Shown here in pieces: positions 46,991 to 58,370 of a stretch of DNA of 64,000 bases (the stretch's first letter is position 1; each line of letters starts with the position of its first letter). Origin of the DNA: Rhodosorus marinus (lineage: Eukaryota; Rhodophyta; Stylonematophyceae; Stylonematales; Stylonemataceae). Made by a program: the position numbers and the translations under genes. The notes beneath the pieces are model-generated. The model worked only from the letters and a program-made list of their open reading frames with translations. It made no database searches and was not told the origin of the DNA. Where the stretch lies: assembly GCA_029953675.1 (NCBI GenBank), contig JAMWBK010000002.1, positions 1,302,001 to 1,366,000 on the forward strand. The letters are read 5' to 3'.

Positions 46991-49294
46991 TTTTCAACCT
47001 GTGAATTATCAACTTCACTCCTATGCTTTAACCGAACTGCTCCCAGCGATGCACAAAGCACCTCTACAATGTTCCAGCTTCCTTTAGATCAATAATCCAT
47101 TCAAAACCCTAAATATGTGATTCCACACGGTACTCAGCAAAACGCATCCCAAGCATTCCCAAAACCCAACTAGCCACATCTAGTCTCCTGCATTTCCCTA
47201 CTCTTTCCTATCATCTCACCTGCAGAGACACTCAACGAATCGATGTCAAAGAATACTACTCCCGTTCAAAGCAACAACCCGCGTGATTGTGGCCCATGTA
47301 CGTTTAAACCGCGTGGAACTCTCAGCTGCTGAATAAAATATGCATGATTGGACAGCCTCCAATCAGCAGCCTTGCAAACCCCTTTAAGCTTTGCAAAAAA
47401 AATTCGAGTGAAGACCGTTCTTACATGCCCGACCTAGTCGCCCATACCCCCTTTTTCCTTCCTTACAACTGATCGCGCGAACTTTTCCTCTGGTATCAGA
47501 AAGAACCTACCCACCCCTTGTTCTCGCTTGTTGTACATGTCTCCTCCTACGACCTTCCATAGCACAAAGTCAGTTCCAATTCCACTTGCGACCATAAAAA
47601 GTCATCTCACAGTATCTCTCCTACCCCCTCTGGACGACCTCCACTATCAGCGCTTTTGAATTTCAAGCAACCTCAAATGTTAAAAACAATATACTCCCAT
47701 CGAACTTCATTAAAAACAGAATAATACTTTCCATTCACCCCCCAAAACCCGCCTTCCCTTCACACAATTGTCCTCACAGATTCCTAAAACCCTTCCCCCC
47801 CCCCCCTGGCCCAAAAAGCTATTCCATCCACCGATCCATTTTTTGAGTACACTAGCCGTTATTTTAAGATTTCAACTCCTTGATCTTTTTTTAGAATTTA
47901 AGAAACCTTTTAAATTCAAACAAACGGTAATACCAATGCAAAAGCCAATCATACGCCGAGAGCATTCCTGTTTTGGAAAATATTCGAGTATTGGCATTTT
48001 TGTGGGACAGGAGGTTTTTTTCTTCCTTTTTTTATATCCAGTGTTGATGATCGATTTTGTCCCAATGTATTGGGACATAATTTTACGGGTTTGTTATGTT
48101 CTTCTCACAGAGGTTGTAGAAAATTAATGTCTTGATGAGTAGGAGCTGTGTGACTCTGGCAGGCTCCATCAGCGGTTTTCTTTTTCTCCTGTAATTAGAG
48201 ACGGATCTGGTGCCAAGGCACAGGTGAGCCAACCCGTACCTTGTTTTTAATCGCGATGCTGCGCATGCAAACGGGGTTTTTCATGAACTCCCACAGCTTG
48301 TGCGTGCTTTGTTCAGCGGTGGGAGGGTGCGAGTAGTTTTCTAGTACGAGCTAATGACTGGAGGACGAAATATCTAACGGACGGCTTGGTGCTAGCACTA
48401 AAACAGATTTTAACGCTGATTCAGTTGTGAGTGAAATTGGGTTAATCGCGTTCAGCAGCAAACCACGAAAAGCGACATTGAGCTCCGTAATGCCCCCGTT
48501 TTTCCTTCTAGAGCCATTTCTTCTTCTGAAGATGGAAAAACACGCGGAAAATTCATGGCCAAAGACAACTAGACCGAAGCAATCATTTTCCGAGGATACT
48601 CTGAGCGATGGGCCTTCTGATGCTGTCCCACTTTTGGAGTAAAGCTGGGCGTTCGCTCAGGCTTCAATTGTGTCAGTGATGCTTATCGAAACATCCACGT
48701 GGATGTCCGGATCCAATTTGCACGAGCGAACCTGGGAGAGACCTCGCATGGTTTTCATGTGCTCTCTACTCCGTCGTTTGATCGCGAGCACAATACAGAG
48801 ACCCTTGTTAGCGTAGCAATGGAAGTTCTATGCACTCATGGTGAGTACATAGGATCAACTACGGACAGAGCTCGAACAGTGGGCGGGTATGTCAATGGAT
48901 CCTTGTCTCCATATATGGTAGCGGTATAGTAGCCCATCATGCTAGTATTAGACCTGACTTGACGCTTTCTGTCGGAAAGCCGCAGTTCCCTGGCGGCGGC
49001 ATAGTGACCACCTCAACCTCCTCGCGATATATCTACACGTCACACGCCTGTGAACACACACATACTATTACAACGGGGGGTTTTCAGGTTCTCTCCTCTG
49101 CCCCAGAAACTCCTTCAGTCTCTGGCTTGTCTTCTTTTTGCCGAAGATGCGGTGGCGGAGGCGAGTACCCCAAATCTGTTCACGTGTGGAAAGAACAGCT
49201 GGCATTAGGGAACACTCAGAAGCAATGCAACGGAATTGAAGCAATGTGGGAGCATGACCACACTGTCATGACGATAGTAGTCCCACAGCGATCA
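46991..49294. other. Intergenic, with weak coding-like stretch at 48.5-48.9 kb
   Basis: 46991-47830 is C/A-rich on the plus strand (G/T-rich in the sense of the PH gene it precedes). Frames at 48427-48642 and 48699-48929 could be two exons of an unknown plus-strand gene, but the intron between them would be unusually short. No family is recognised. Confidence 0.35.
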
Positions 49295-50225
49295 TCAAGC
49301 TGTTGCATATTGCTCGGCTGGACACTTACAGTCGGGTCCTTTCTTATCTTCAATATTGTCCAACCATCCTGCTGCAGCATTGGGGAAAGCATCAGCGTAC
49401 GGTACATACGGTTTGATGTCGAGTATCGGAGTTCCATCCAGTAGGTCAAGGCCTTTCACATGCACGATTCGGTTCTTGTAGTCGACACTCGTTATCTTCA
49501 ACGCCGATAGAGAAATAGGGTTGGGTCTGTGCGGTGCGCGGGTCGCGAAGATACCCTGTCTGCACGAGTTCCATATGCAGTGCGGTTCGGTTTAGAAAGC
49601 ACGTACATGAAGCGGTTAACGTTAAATAAGAAGCTTTCCGCGTTAAGCTCATTGAAGGAGGCAGCTTCCAATGTCCTCAAATCAATTTTCCTTGAATTTT
49701 TGGTCATACTTTGTACGTGGGCCTCTCGGAGGTGTCACAAGTGGGTTCCATCCCGTGTTGAGGTGCATCCAGCAAATTACCCAGCAGTAGTCAAAACCGT
49801 CGAGCCCACGAAGAGCATGCTCATATCTTGGGTCTCCATTAAGGTGAATTTCCCCATCTTGAGGTGCATTTCCAATCGATTGTTCCCAGACAGTAGCCTG
49901 CCTCGGAGTTCCAAAGCGTTCCTTGTACGGTGATCGAATAACGCCAATGGCTTGCACCGACATCGCCGTTGGAGTTTCAAACTATGTTTTTTCGTTTTGT
50001 TGTTAGAGAAACAGGTAACCCCAGACAAACAACGCAATGATGAAATCAGACCACAGAATTAGTTCTTCCAAACAGGTTTCAAACTTCTGAATTTTGTACC
50101 ATGCTAGTATGATCCAACGGAGGGCGCTGTTTCTTGCTGGCACTCGCGCCTCTCTCACCGGCAGGCTCCGCCGCCATCGCTCGAATTTCTGCTCTTCTGT
50201 AATAGCAATAGCCTGCAAACGCCAT
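49295..50225 (-). CDS. TrmO/TsaA-like tRNA (adenine-N6) methyltransferase
   Basis: Exons 50100-50225, 49710-49981 and 49295-49559; 220 residues. The family methylates t6A37 of tRNA-Thr (giving m6t6A) with S-adenosylmethionine through an unusual beta-barrel (UPF0066) fold. Visible signatures: QAIGVIRSPYKERFGTPRQ, LRGLDGFDYCWVICWMHLN, the loop TPPRGPRTKQGIFATRAPHR with PNPISLSALK, and LDLLDGTPILDIKPYVPYAD. All match the conserved core. The N-terminal exon (MAFAGYCYYRRAEIRAMAAE) adds a short extension. Its start is the least certain part of the model: translation could also begin at the methionine at 49963. The C-terminal tail after the core is short, without the extra domain of animal TRMO. Confidence 0.85.
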
Positions 50226-51116
50226 CCGTACTTTCTCAGATATACCGCTCTTGGTCCTTTCCGCAACCCCAATCTAACGTCTCCTCACACACACATTAGC
50301 TGGATGCTAGCTGGATGCAGGTTCGTCTAATAATTACCTTTTTTCAACTCCGTGTGCCCTGCATCTAAAATGTTTTAATATTCAAATAAAACGCCCAACG
50401 ACGGGGTTGTTCACAGCCAATGAAAACGTACGAGGTAGGATATCGCCATCAGATCATCCATTTTTCTATTTCTGACGGAGTAGAATCAACGTTGTCTTTT
50501 CAAAAACTAAGGAAAAACATGCTCGTGGCAGCAAAGGACGAGGACGCGATCGGGCAACGACAAGTGTACAACATGGAGCACTGCCATACTCTTTTGAGTG
50601 ATATCTAGCTGCACTGCTTGTTGATACAGGAGAACTGCGGCTAGTCGCAAGTCAAAGGGTCCGATGGACTCGAAAACTCTCAGCGCACGGGTATCCTCAC
50701 GCAGAATTAAGGAGCTTTTGCTTCCGATCCGCGTCCCAGTGACTTAGCTGAAGGGTAGCTCCAGTTTTCTTCCCGGCCTGCTCCGTTCTTGAATTTGTCC
50801 CAAAGGCTTTCTCTCTCGATTGTGAAACCCCATTTCATCAACATCGCCGCAGTTTTTGCGTCGATCCGATAAATCGAAGTGATCCGGAAGCACAGTGAGA
50901 GCCAAGAAAGCAAGGAAACATGTTTTACTTGATCTGATTACCTCTAGACTACTGTTCCATTCCCCTTCTCCAGAACGCGCAGAGATTCCCCAGTGCTTCC
51001 GTCGCGCCAGCGTATATCCTTTTCTCTCGTTCCTGTGGAGGCGGCAGGAGTTTGACGGTCAGCATCGTGACAGGTTCCATGAGAACGTATGAAAGAAGTT
51101 GCAGTATTGATCGGAC
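50226..51116. other. Intergenic between divergent genes, possible small minus-strand exon
   Basis: A minus-strand frame at 50707-50913 (reading YRIDAKTAAMLMKWGF and WDKFKNGAGREENW) has a protein-like composition, but no convincing upstream exon was found. No name can be given. Confidence 0.3.
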
Positions 51117-52144
51117 ATGGATGATATAGCGAACATTCTAAAAGACAACATAGCCATCGCGATCGGCGCGATAGCGCTGCTGGGCGCCATCGGATGGTGG
51201 CTGTTCGCTGCGTCAGGTGGCCCGGTGATGGACAAGCAGGTGGCGAGAGCCTTTCCACTGGTGGAGAAGACTGTGTTGACTGAGAACACACGTCTGTTCA
51301 GGTTTTCAGTGGGTGCTGGAAAGAAGCTTGGACTACCGGTCGGGAGACACGTACGGCTTATAGCGCCAGCTGGTCCTTCCAAAGCGGAAATATTTAGAAG
51401 CTACACGCCGGTTTCCACGGCAGATATTGTGGGGCACTTTGATCTGCTGATCAAAATATATCCTACTCCGGGAGGAGCGATGGGTCGCTACTTGGACAGT
51501 CTCGAGATCGGCCAGACTATCGACGTGAAGGGACCCTTTGGGCTCTTTGATTATCAAGTCGGCAAATTCAAGGAGCTGGGAATGCTAGCTGGAGGCACAG
51601 GCATTACCCCAATGTATCAGGTATATACGCCCTAAAACATCAAACAGGCAGCGTTTTCTCAAGAGCTTGACTTGCGCTAAGGCTCAGCTCCGTATCGAAA
51701 CCCAACCCCTCGTCAAGGTTATAAGTGCGATTCTGGACAACCCCAAGGATACAACGCGAGTCAGATTAATATTCGCCAACGTCAAGGAGACTGATATTCT
51801 GATGAAATCAAGACTGGAAGAATTGGCCAAGAGCTTCCCTGAACAATTCTCCGTCTATTTTGTTCTCAATGAACCACCCCCAGGCTGGGAGGGTGGCTCT
51901 GGGTTCATTTCTGAAGCACATATAAAAGAGCATGTTGGACTTCCTGAGACTGACAAACAGGTATGAGAGATTCCCTCCATCACACGACAGGAAATAACAG
52001 AAAGTGTTTTATTTCGCCTTTGCTGACTTGCAATCTTACAAACGTCCCTAGGTGCTCCTCTGTGGTCCTCAGCCAATGAATCGAGCCATGAGGGTCAACC
52101 TGACTAATCTTGGTTACGAAAAGTCAGATATATTTGCATTCTAG
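51117..52144 (+). CDS. CYB5R: NADH-cytochrome b5 reductase
   Basis: Exons 51117-51620, 51718-51960 and 52052-52144; 279 residues, normal for the family. The enzyme passes electrons from NADH through FAD to cytochrome b5 for fatty-acid desaturation and sterol synthesis at the ER or outer mitochondrial membrane. An N-terminal membrane anchor (IAIAIGAIALLGAIGWWLFA) precedes the FAD domain with its RSYTPVS motif and GAMGRYLDSLEIG. The NADH domain has LGMLAGGTGITPMYQ, VLLCGPQPM and the ending YEKSDIFAF. Introns are 97 and 91 bp. Its neighbour COX20 is convergent, 499 bp away. Confidence 0.94.
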
Positions 52145-52642
52145 ATCGAGCATAGAGCATCTGGATCTCTTCCTTTCTCCCTCTTCTGGTGCGGGAGCTG
52201 CTTTACTGTATTATTAGGTCAACCCTGAGTGAACGCGCTAAAGAGAGAGATAGAATTCAAAGTTTGGTGTTCAATTTTTCGCTCTCCTGAAATGCACTAC
52301 AGAAACCTACTTAAGAACTCCGAGCCAGATGCCCAATATAAAGTAACTCTCCAAAACTGGCGGGGATGCCTGTTGTGCGTTTTCGTACTTTCGTCCTTCA
52401 CGTTGTTACGCACAAGCTAAAGCTTTCAGGATCAGCTCGACGGCATGCTCATGCGTGTTTATCGCTCGTTCCACTTTGGCTATCTCTTGCGACGGGTACT
52501 AGCTTGGAACAGCGTCGACTAGTAATCTTTTGGTGCCAGGTCATAACTCAGAAATGAAAGCTTGACGTACTTCCACAGAGACATCCCCGGCCCCCGCGAG
52601 GCATAGGCTGCTGATTGTTGATGATTTTCAGAAGGTTGTTTT
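52145..52642. other. Intergenic between convergent genes
   Basis: No gene seen; shared 3' flank of the cytochrome b5 reductase and COX20 genes. Confidence 0.5.
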
Positions 52643-53202
52643 TCAGACTTCAATCTCCTCAATTGTACCTGGTGGCGGCGGTGGATCCAGGGCAAGTGCG
52701 ACCATCGCCTCTGCTTTGTCCCGTTCTCGTCTGTAGTTCGCTCTGCAGTAAATCCTAAGATCGAAGGCATGTTCCGTATTGAGAATTCAGGAGGTAGACA
52801 CGACCATATACAGCGTGGACAGCTACTCACCAGGAAACACCGGAGACTACAGCGGAAAGTCCTACAAAGACGTCCAGACCTTTCCATCCATTTCCTGTTT
52901 GATGACGATATTTCACTGATGAGAACCTTGTCGAGCCTGGTCAAATCGCCCTCAGGGCTTCCAACGTGAAAATCCAACCCACTTGTACGCAGAGCACGCA
53001 GTACTCCTACACTAAATCCTGAGGCAACTCCAGTCAACGTGGAATCTCTGAAACATGGCAGAGTCCAGAAACGAAACAGAAACGAAGTTGACATGGTATC
53101 AACCTCCTCACCCACGCGCACGCCGGGCACTTCAACACCAGGCGGCGGTGGAAGGTCACGTTCCGCAGATTCATCCGTAGGCCCAACTTGATTTATGCTC
53201 AT
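52643..53202 (-). CDS. COX20: COX20 (FAM36A), cytochrome c oxidase assembly factor
   Basis: Exons 52983-53202, 52831-52894 and 52643-52754; 131 residues. COX20 is an inner-mitochondrial-membrane chaperone that handles newly made COX2 in complex IV assembly. The proline-rich N-terminus is followed by the conserved PCFRDSTLTGVASGFSVGVL segment (first membrane helix), a short loop, then GLDVFVGLSAVVSGVSWIYC (second helix) and the typical CRANYRRERDKAE tail. The central exon is only 64 bp. The donor of exon 1 is ambiguous between two in-phase sites six bases apart. The assignment rests on the CFR..L.G pattern, the two helices and the C..NY..ER tail, not on a search. Confidence 0.75.
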
Positions 53203-53350
53203 GATTTTTAACTTTAAATACGTTCCTCAAATAAAATCAAAATATGCGACGCACGCAAGGATCCAACACTAGATCTACTCTTACCCCAATCCACCTCAAC
53301 CACATCGCGCGCGATCCTCACATGGAAAACTATCCATGCACAAGAGCTTC
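53203..53350. other. 5' flank of COX20
   Basis: Short upstream region, no features beyond C/A-rich sequence. Confidence 0.4.
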
Positions 53351-53790
53351 CGTATATTTAGAACAATATTTTCTATATTAAGAATTAAAACTCATATTAT
53401 CAGTCATTAGGAAGTATTTCTAAAACTCTACGACTCAATGAACTTAATTATTAACTTTTCGGGTTTAGATATTCCTATTCGGGGATTGTTTCACCCATTG
53501 GCGTCTTTCACGTGTTGACGTATATTTAGATGATTCTGGATATATTAGAATCAATGAAGTACAATATACCGCAATATTGCTCAAGAGAGGACTATTTAGA
53601 AATTCTATGAAATAATGTGCTTAATTATGATTATCATTTGCGTCCACACTAGCTGCGTATATTTGGAAATGGACTTTTATATTAAGGGAGATGATGCATA
53701 TTATTATTCAATAGGAGAATATTTCGAAAACTCAACGACATGAAATGCTTAATTATGATTGTTTAGGTACCCTTTGCGGATATTGTGGGT
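53351..53790. repeat. AT-rich tandem repeat, three diverged units
   Basis: Each unit begins CGTATATTTAG or CGTATATTTGG (at 53351, 53519 and 53655). Each continues through ATATTA.GA, a TATT.C.A.AGGA block, TATTT..AAA.TCTA and a TTAATTATGATT-like end. The period is 168 and then 136 bp. Confidence 0.7.
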
Positions 53791-53866
53791 ACCAGGTTTC
53801 TGCTCAGGCAAAGGGCGAAGTGACGAGGGTTGGGGCACTGCGGATTAGGACAACGAAATGAGCATT

Positions 53867-54520
53867 TTAGTTCGTGCTTAGCTCCATCTGACAAACAAAT
53901 AAATTGGGCATTTCAAAAAGGCAACTCTCCCGTTGTTTCTGTGTCGTATCTTCTGAAGGTTCTACATTGTGATAATTTATGAAAGTATCCTCAACGTCGC
54001 TCTTCTTCCCCATTGGAAATATTCTCAGATACCCCGATTTTTCATCAGTGAAAGTCACGAATTGAGAGAAGTTTCTTGTGTCTGATCGCGGTAAAGCCCC
54101 ACAGACATCGCTGTCTATTATATCTGCAACCTCCAGCGCATCAACCCCTTGCGGCTGCCCTTGCGGCTGCCCTTGCGGCTAAGGGGGGGTTGCGGCTGCC
54201 CTTGCGGCTAAGGGGGGGTTGCGGCTGCCCTTGCGGCTAAGGGGGGGTTGCGGCTGCCCTTGCGGCTAAGGGGGGGTTGCGGCTGCCCTTGCGGCTAAGC
54301 AGGGGTTGCGGCTGCCCTTGCGGCGCGGTGCCCTTGCGGCTTTCTTTTCATCTTTGTGAGACAAGTGAGACATTTCGCGCCCGCATCTAACATCCTTTTG
54401 GCCGTTTGGTCGTCCGTGTGGCCAGTGTGAAAAAGGGCATCCGATAGTAAACTCCTTCACGCGATTCTCGGAGGCCGAACAGTGCCCACTTGCAAGCACC
54501 TACTCCTTACAGTGACGCTC
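53867..54520 (-). mobile_element. Copia integrase fragment interrupted by a minisatellite
   Basis: On the minus strand, about 54490-54345 resembles the GAG-pre-integrase domain (SENRVKEFTIG, then KDVRCGREMSHLSHKDEKKAARAP). About 54150-53870 is the start of the integrase core: LEVADIIDSDVCGALP has the first catalytic aspartate, and QFVTFTDEKSGYLRIFPMGK follows. Between these two blocks, exactly at the linker, sits the 29-bp minisatellite. Gag, protease, most of integrase and RT are absent. It may belong to the same family as the remnant at 616-1862, but the two do not overlap in content. Confidence 0.75.
54149..54340. repeat. 29-bp minisatellite
   Basis: Units of TTGCGGCTGCCCTTGCGGCT followed by AAGGGGGGG repeat with an exact 29-bp step: the AAG landmarks lie at 54181, 54210, 54239, 54268 and 54297. 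Four units are identical, the fifth is altered (AAGCAGGGG), and partial units flank the array. Each unit itself contains the 12-mer TTGCGGCTGCCC plus a second TTGCGGCT. Confidence 0.95.
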
Positions 54521-55253
54521 TAAACGTAAATTGAAAGCACGGAAAACGTTTCCATGAACGCGACGAGCTGATGTGCTTGAGGACTGGCTACAGTCATGGT
54601 CAGCATGAACTGTGTTCAGTTAACCAAGCCGGGACGTGTTGACATTGGGCGCCGCCGAATTGCACGACAACTACAATGGTCAGGACCCTACTCGCGTCCG
54701 TGTGCCATTGCCAACGCGCCGGATCCAATTCTGTAGCCTTTTGCAGCTAGAAAAGTCAACGCACTGCTGGCACAAACCTTGAAGTTTGCTACTCCTCGTC
54801 GTCCCACGGTTTTCTTCCATCAGTCCTTGACCTTCTTGGCTGGCCTATTGTCATATCCCGTCTAATTGCTTCCTTATTTTCGGAACATCCCCGAGCGTCT
54901 CTCCCACCGCTTCACGTTTGAAACATTCTCTAATATGCATAGCCGTAGTTGTCGCTCTCTGCTCCTCAACGTTTAGGCATCCAACCTTCTTTTCATGGTA
55001 ATCCTGGGACTGATTTCGAAGCTAGCATGTTTGGCTGTCAACCTTCAATCAACTATTCAGTAGTCAGTAGGTCTCGTCTTCAACCGACATGACCTTCTGA
55101 TGATCCCATTGAAGAGGCATGGGCTAATGGCAGAGCTCTACTAGGATCTTGATGGATCATAAAGGTTATCCCAGGAAGGCTAGCAACCGAAGAGGATTCT
55201 AAATGAGGGTGCAGAGAACCATCTCTACTCTCCTAATTGGAGTATGAGATAGC
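54521..55253. other. Intergenic
   Basis: No gene seen; may contain unrecognisable remnants of the upstream part of the Copia element. Confidence 0.45.
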
Positions 55254-58200
55254 ATGATGGAACTGAGAAGAGCTGGTGTTGAGCTTTCCAGCGGTGTTGT
55301 GTTAAAGGATCCTGGACAGCAACAGCAAACGGTACGGCGCTTCCTTTTGAGGCACTGAGCAATTTCGGGCCTTTCTTCCAGCAAAATGTTTTGCCTTTTG
55401 GTTGGCTTTATCTGCTGAAATGCTGGATCCCTCGTTTTGGCTTGGTTTAGGGTTTGCCGTTTGGTCTGATTTGGACACCTTTCAATGCCGTTAATGATAT
55501 CAAGTTGGTATCTGAGCGACCCCCGCAATGCACGGCTTGTCAAGGATTATATTCCAGGCTCTGTCAAGTTAACCTCGTTACAATGCTGTGGAAATGCGTG
55601 CTCTGTCGCGCTCTAAATGATGCACGACATATACCGACCATACCTCAGGTAAGAATGCTCTGAACTGATAAGAACGATGAAGAGGATCCAAACCCAAGAA
55701 AGGATATTTGGGGGTTACGTTTGAAGGACGATGAAGGAAGCACGGCACGGATGAACTCAGAAGTAGACGTCGCAGAGTATATCCTGCCGTCTGAGGGAAA
55801 CACCAGAGTCGATTGCAGGTGCTATCCTCTAGTCCAAGAGCCAAACTCGCATCGTTCTCTGCAACGTCTTAGAATCTATCAACTGATCACACAAACTACC
55901 GTACTTTCTTTGAAAAACAACTTGACAGGCTCATGTTCATTATCGATGAACATATCGGCATCGATGAGATCGAAATGGCGAAGATAGCGGAAATTGCTAC
56001 ATCAGCTGCAATCGCAAGAGGTCTCTACAACTAGCCAAAGACAAGCTTTACCGCTTCAGAACATTGATTGTTAAAAGTCCCTCCGAAGTTGCATAGGCAT
56101 CCGATTGTTGATAGAACTCTGGAACTGGTGACCTAGTTGTTTTCAGAGGTTGAAGAACGATGCTTAGCAGTCCAACGTTGGTTTACCACTGGTTCGAACA
56201 GGATATGAAGTAGCCTTAATGCTTTTTGGTGAAGCCACGAGCTTGGTGGATTTTGGTCATGCAAGAGAACCCAGCGACGAGGAGTCACCTGTGCAGATCA
56301 TTCTCGACGTGCTGGCACCGGAGGAGGTCGCTCAGATGTCTGCAAGCGAGAAGGATTCGTATTTTTCTGCCGATGCTGACCTCGTCTCGGACAGTGTGTG
56401 GAGCGCGGTCAGATCAAAGCAAGAAGGTAATAAATGGAAGATCAGCACCTAGCACGGGACGGCTTGTTTTTTTTGGGAGAAAAAAGTGGTCTGAACAAGC
56501 ATGATGGTTTTGCGCTTTTGTTTTGGGTTCGTTTAGCACGGAAGGAAGCTACTGCGAAGGAGAGAATTCGGAACAGAAGGAGAAGCAGCCAGAAACGGGA
56601 GCGCCGCCTTGATATTGCCCTCGAGATCGCTCTCGAATTGCTGCAGAAGGATCTCAGTGACTACTCGACGCTACGTGTGGCTACGTTGCTGAGTGGTCGG
56701 CCTTCGCTTGGAGTAGAGGGCCTTGAAGATGAAGAGGAGTTCGAGATGGCCCTCACCAGTACGATGAGAAAGATCGGGAAACAGGCTGCAAGTATGAGAG
56801 CTGTTCTTGACTTTTTCTGCTTCGCGGCAATCCACGGCTTTGCAGCCTCAGCGCTCTTGGCTGCTGCCGTTGCCTCCGGGGGTGGAATAGTTCTCAGTGC
56901 TATGCACGGCTTAAGCTCCCATGAGCATGTATCATCTGTTTTTCGATTCATTACTGTGCGCGCGTTCGCTTCCGGAGGAAGAATTGAAGCCCGTAGCAGC
57001 AAAGAGCTCGAATTGCAACATGTCATCGGCCCAGCAGTTGAAGGTATGTTCCAAGAGAGCACTGCGGTACTATTGGGAGGCGAGCTGAGCATGTACAAAC
57101 CTTTGCTCTCGTTCAGGGGAAGATGCGTCCAGTTTTAAGATTCCAAGCGTCGAGAGGGAAATCGGATTTGCACTATTTTATGAGGTCGTGGGATCTGTTG
57201 AGAGTTGCTTTATTCAGTTGGTATCGGAGCGTAGGGACGTTGGATCCGAGTGTGTCACAGTAAGATGCGTTACTTTCAAAGTGGGGAAGTCCACATCGGA
57301 GGATGTGTATACAAGGAGCATTAGGCCCGTGATCGCAGCAACCATGTTAGCAAAGCGGTCCCTGTTGAAAAGTTTTGGAGCTAGCGCCTTGACGAGAAAG
57401 AGCGAGGCTGAAAGTATTGTGGATTCAGCTGCAATATCCCTTATTGATGGAAGCATAGGGAGCACTGCAGCAGCAAAAGCAATTGTCCGCTGTCTCTACG
57501 ACTTACGAAGAGGCGTGCTTCTTGGTAGACAACTTCACAAGGATGACGCTGTTTGTCTGCGCGCGTTGTTATGCAACGCTGAACCATCGCTTGCTGCGAA
57601 ACTGATCTCACCTCGGCTGCTGAAATTGGAGAAAAGCTCGACGAACAACGAGAAGAACATAAGCAGCGGAGACGCTGAACATGTACTTGCCGGTGTTGGG
57701 ATAGAAGGACACGAGGTCAGTCTATCTTGAAGAACAAACCCTTACCCTTCGCCGCGCAATGAGTGCACAGTGACGACGAGGATACATAAGAAGCCTAAAA
57801 CAGACCCACACATGTTGTTGCCTGACAGGTTGCCGGTGATTGGACCTCTCTCCAACCGGATTCGTTGCTTATGATGGATGCTGGTACTGAAATCTTCATC
57901 TGGCAGGGTTCGCAAGTCTCTTGGGGTGGAAACATAGATATCGCGGAATACTGCAGAAGTGCTCTAGTTCCAACTGCTACGAAGAGGGTTCCACCAGCTC
58001 AGGTATACCGGCTATTTCAACCTTTACTCAGCCACGAGCAGCTCTCTATCACCAAAGTCTTGTAAATCGCACTAGTCGTCTACTATCCATTGTCATCGGA
58101 CAACACAACTGAATCAAGCCTCGTTCTCTGTACCTCGTAAGGTGTGGAGCTTCCGTGAAGGCGAGTCAATGTCGCGAATGATGTTGTGTAGGCTCAGCCC

Positions 58201-58270
58201 GGATTCAGCTGGTCAGGGAGCCCTCGGATCAGAGCAATCATTTGAGGCATACTTTCGATCACTTGAATAA
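55254..58270 (+). CDS. SEC23-like COPII coat protein, divergent
   Basis: Nine exons: 55254-55331, 55451-55648, 55727-55818, 55929-56020, 56211-56426, 56537-57043, 57117-57715, 57829-58002 and 58142-58270; 694 residues against about 770 for typical SEC23. SEC23 is the inner COPII coat subunit and the GTPase activator of SAR1 at ER exit sites. The expected domain order is present. There is a zinc finger with cysteines at 53, 56, 75 and 78 (CTAC, WKCVLC), a trunk (FIIDEHIGIDEIEMAKIAEI, VALMLFGEATSLVDFG), a beta-sandwich and an all-helical part (SVESCFIQLVSERRD). A gelsolin-like repeat follows (LLMMDAGTEIFIWQG) with a tail (SMSRMMLCRLSPDS). Identity to ordinary SEC23 looks low, so it may be a lineage-specific paralogue such as the plant SEC23G type. 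The arginine finger could not be placed. Confidence 0.8.
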
Positions 58271-58370
58271 GTCGGATGAGACAACTTAACCTTCCGAGAT
58301 AGTTATGAACCTGTGCTTATACGGTGCAGTAGAAACGCGGAAGAAAGACCATATGCGCAAATTCCACCTT

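Noticed and set aside
48427-48929. Possible two-exon plus-strand gene
   Set aside because: The intron would be about 38 bp, far shorter than any other here, and neither exon matches a known family.
50707-51092. Possible small minus-strand gene between TrmO and cytochrome b5 reductase
   Set aside because: Two protein-like frames exist but no splice pair with consistent phase and normal intron length joins them.
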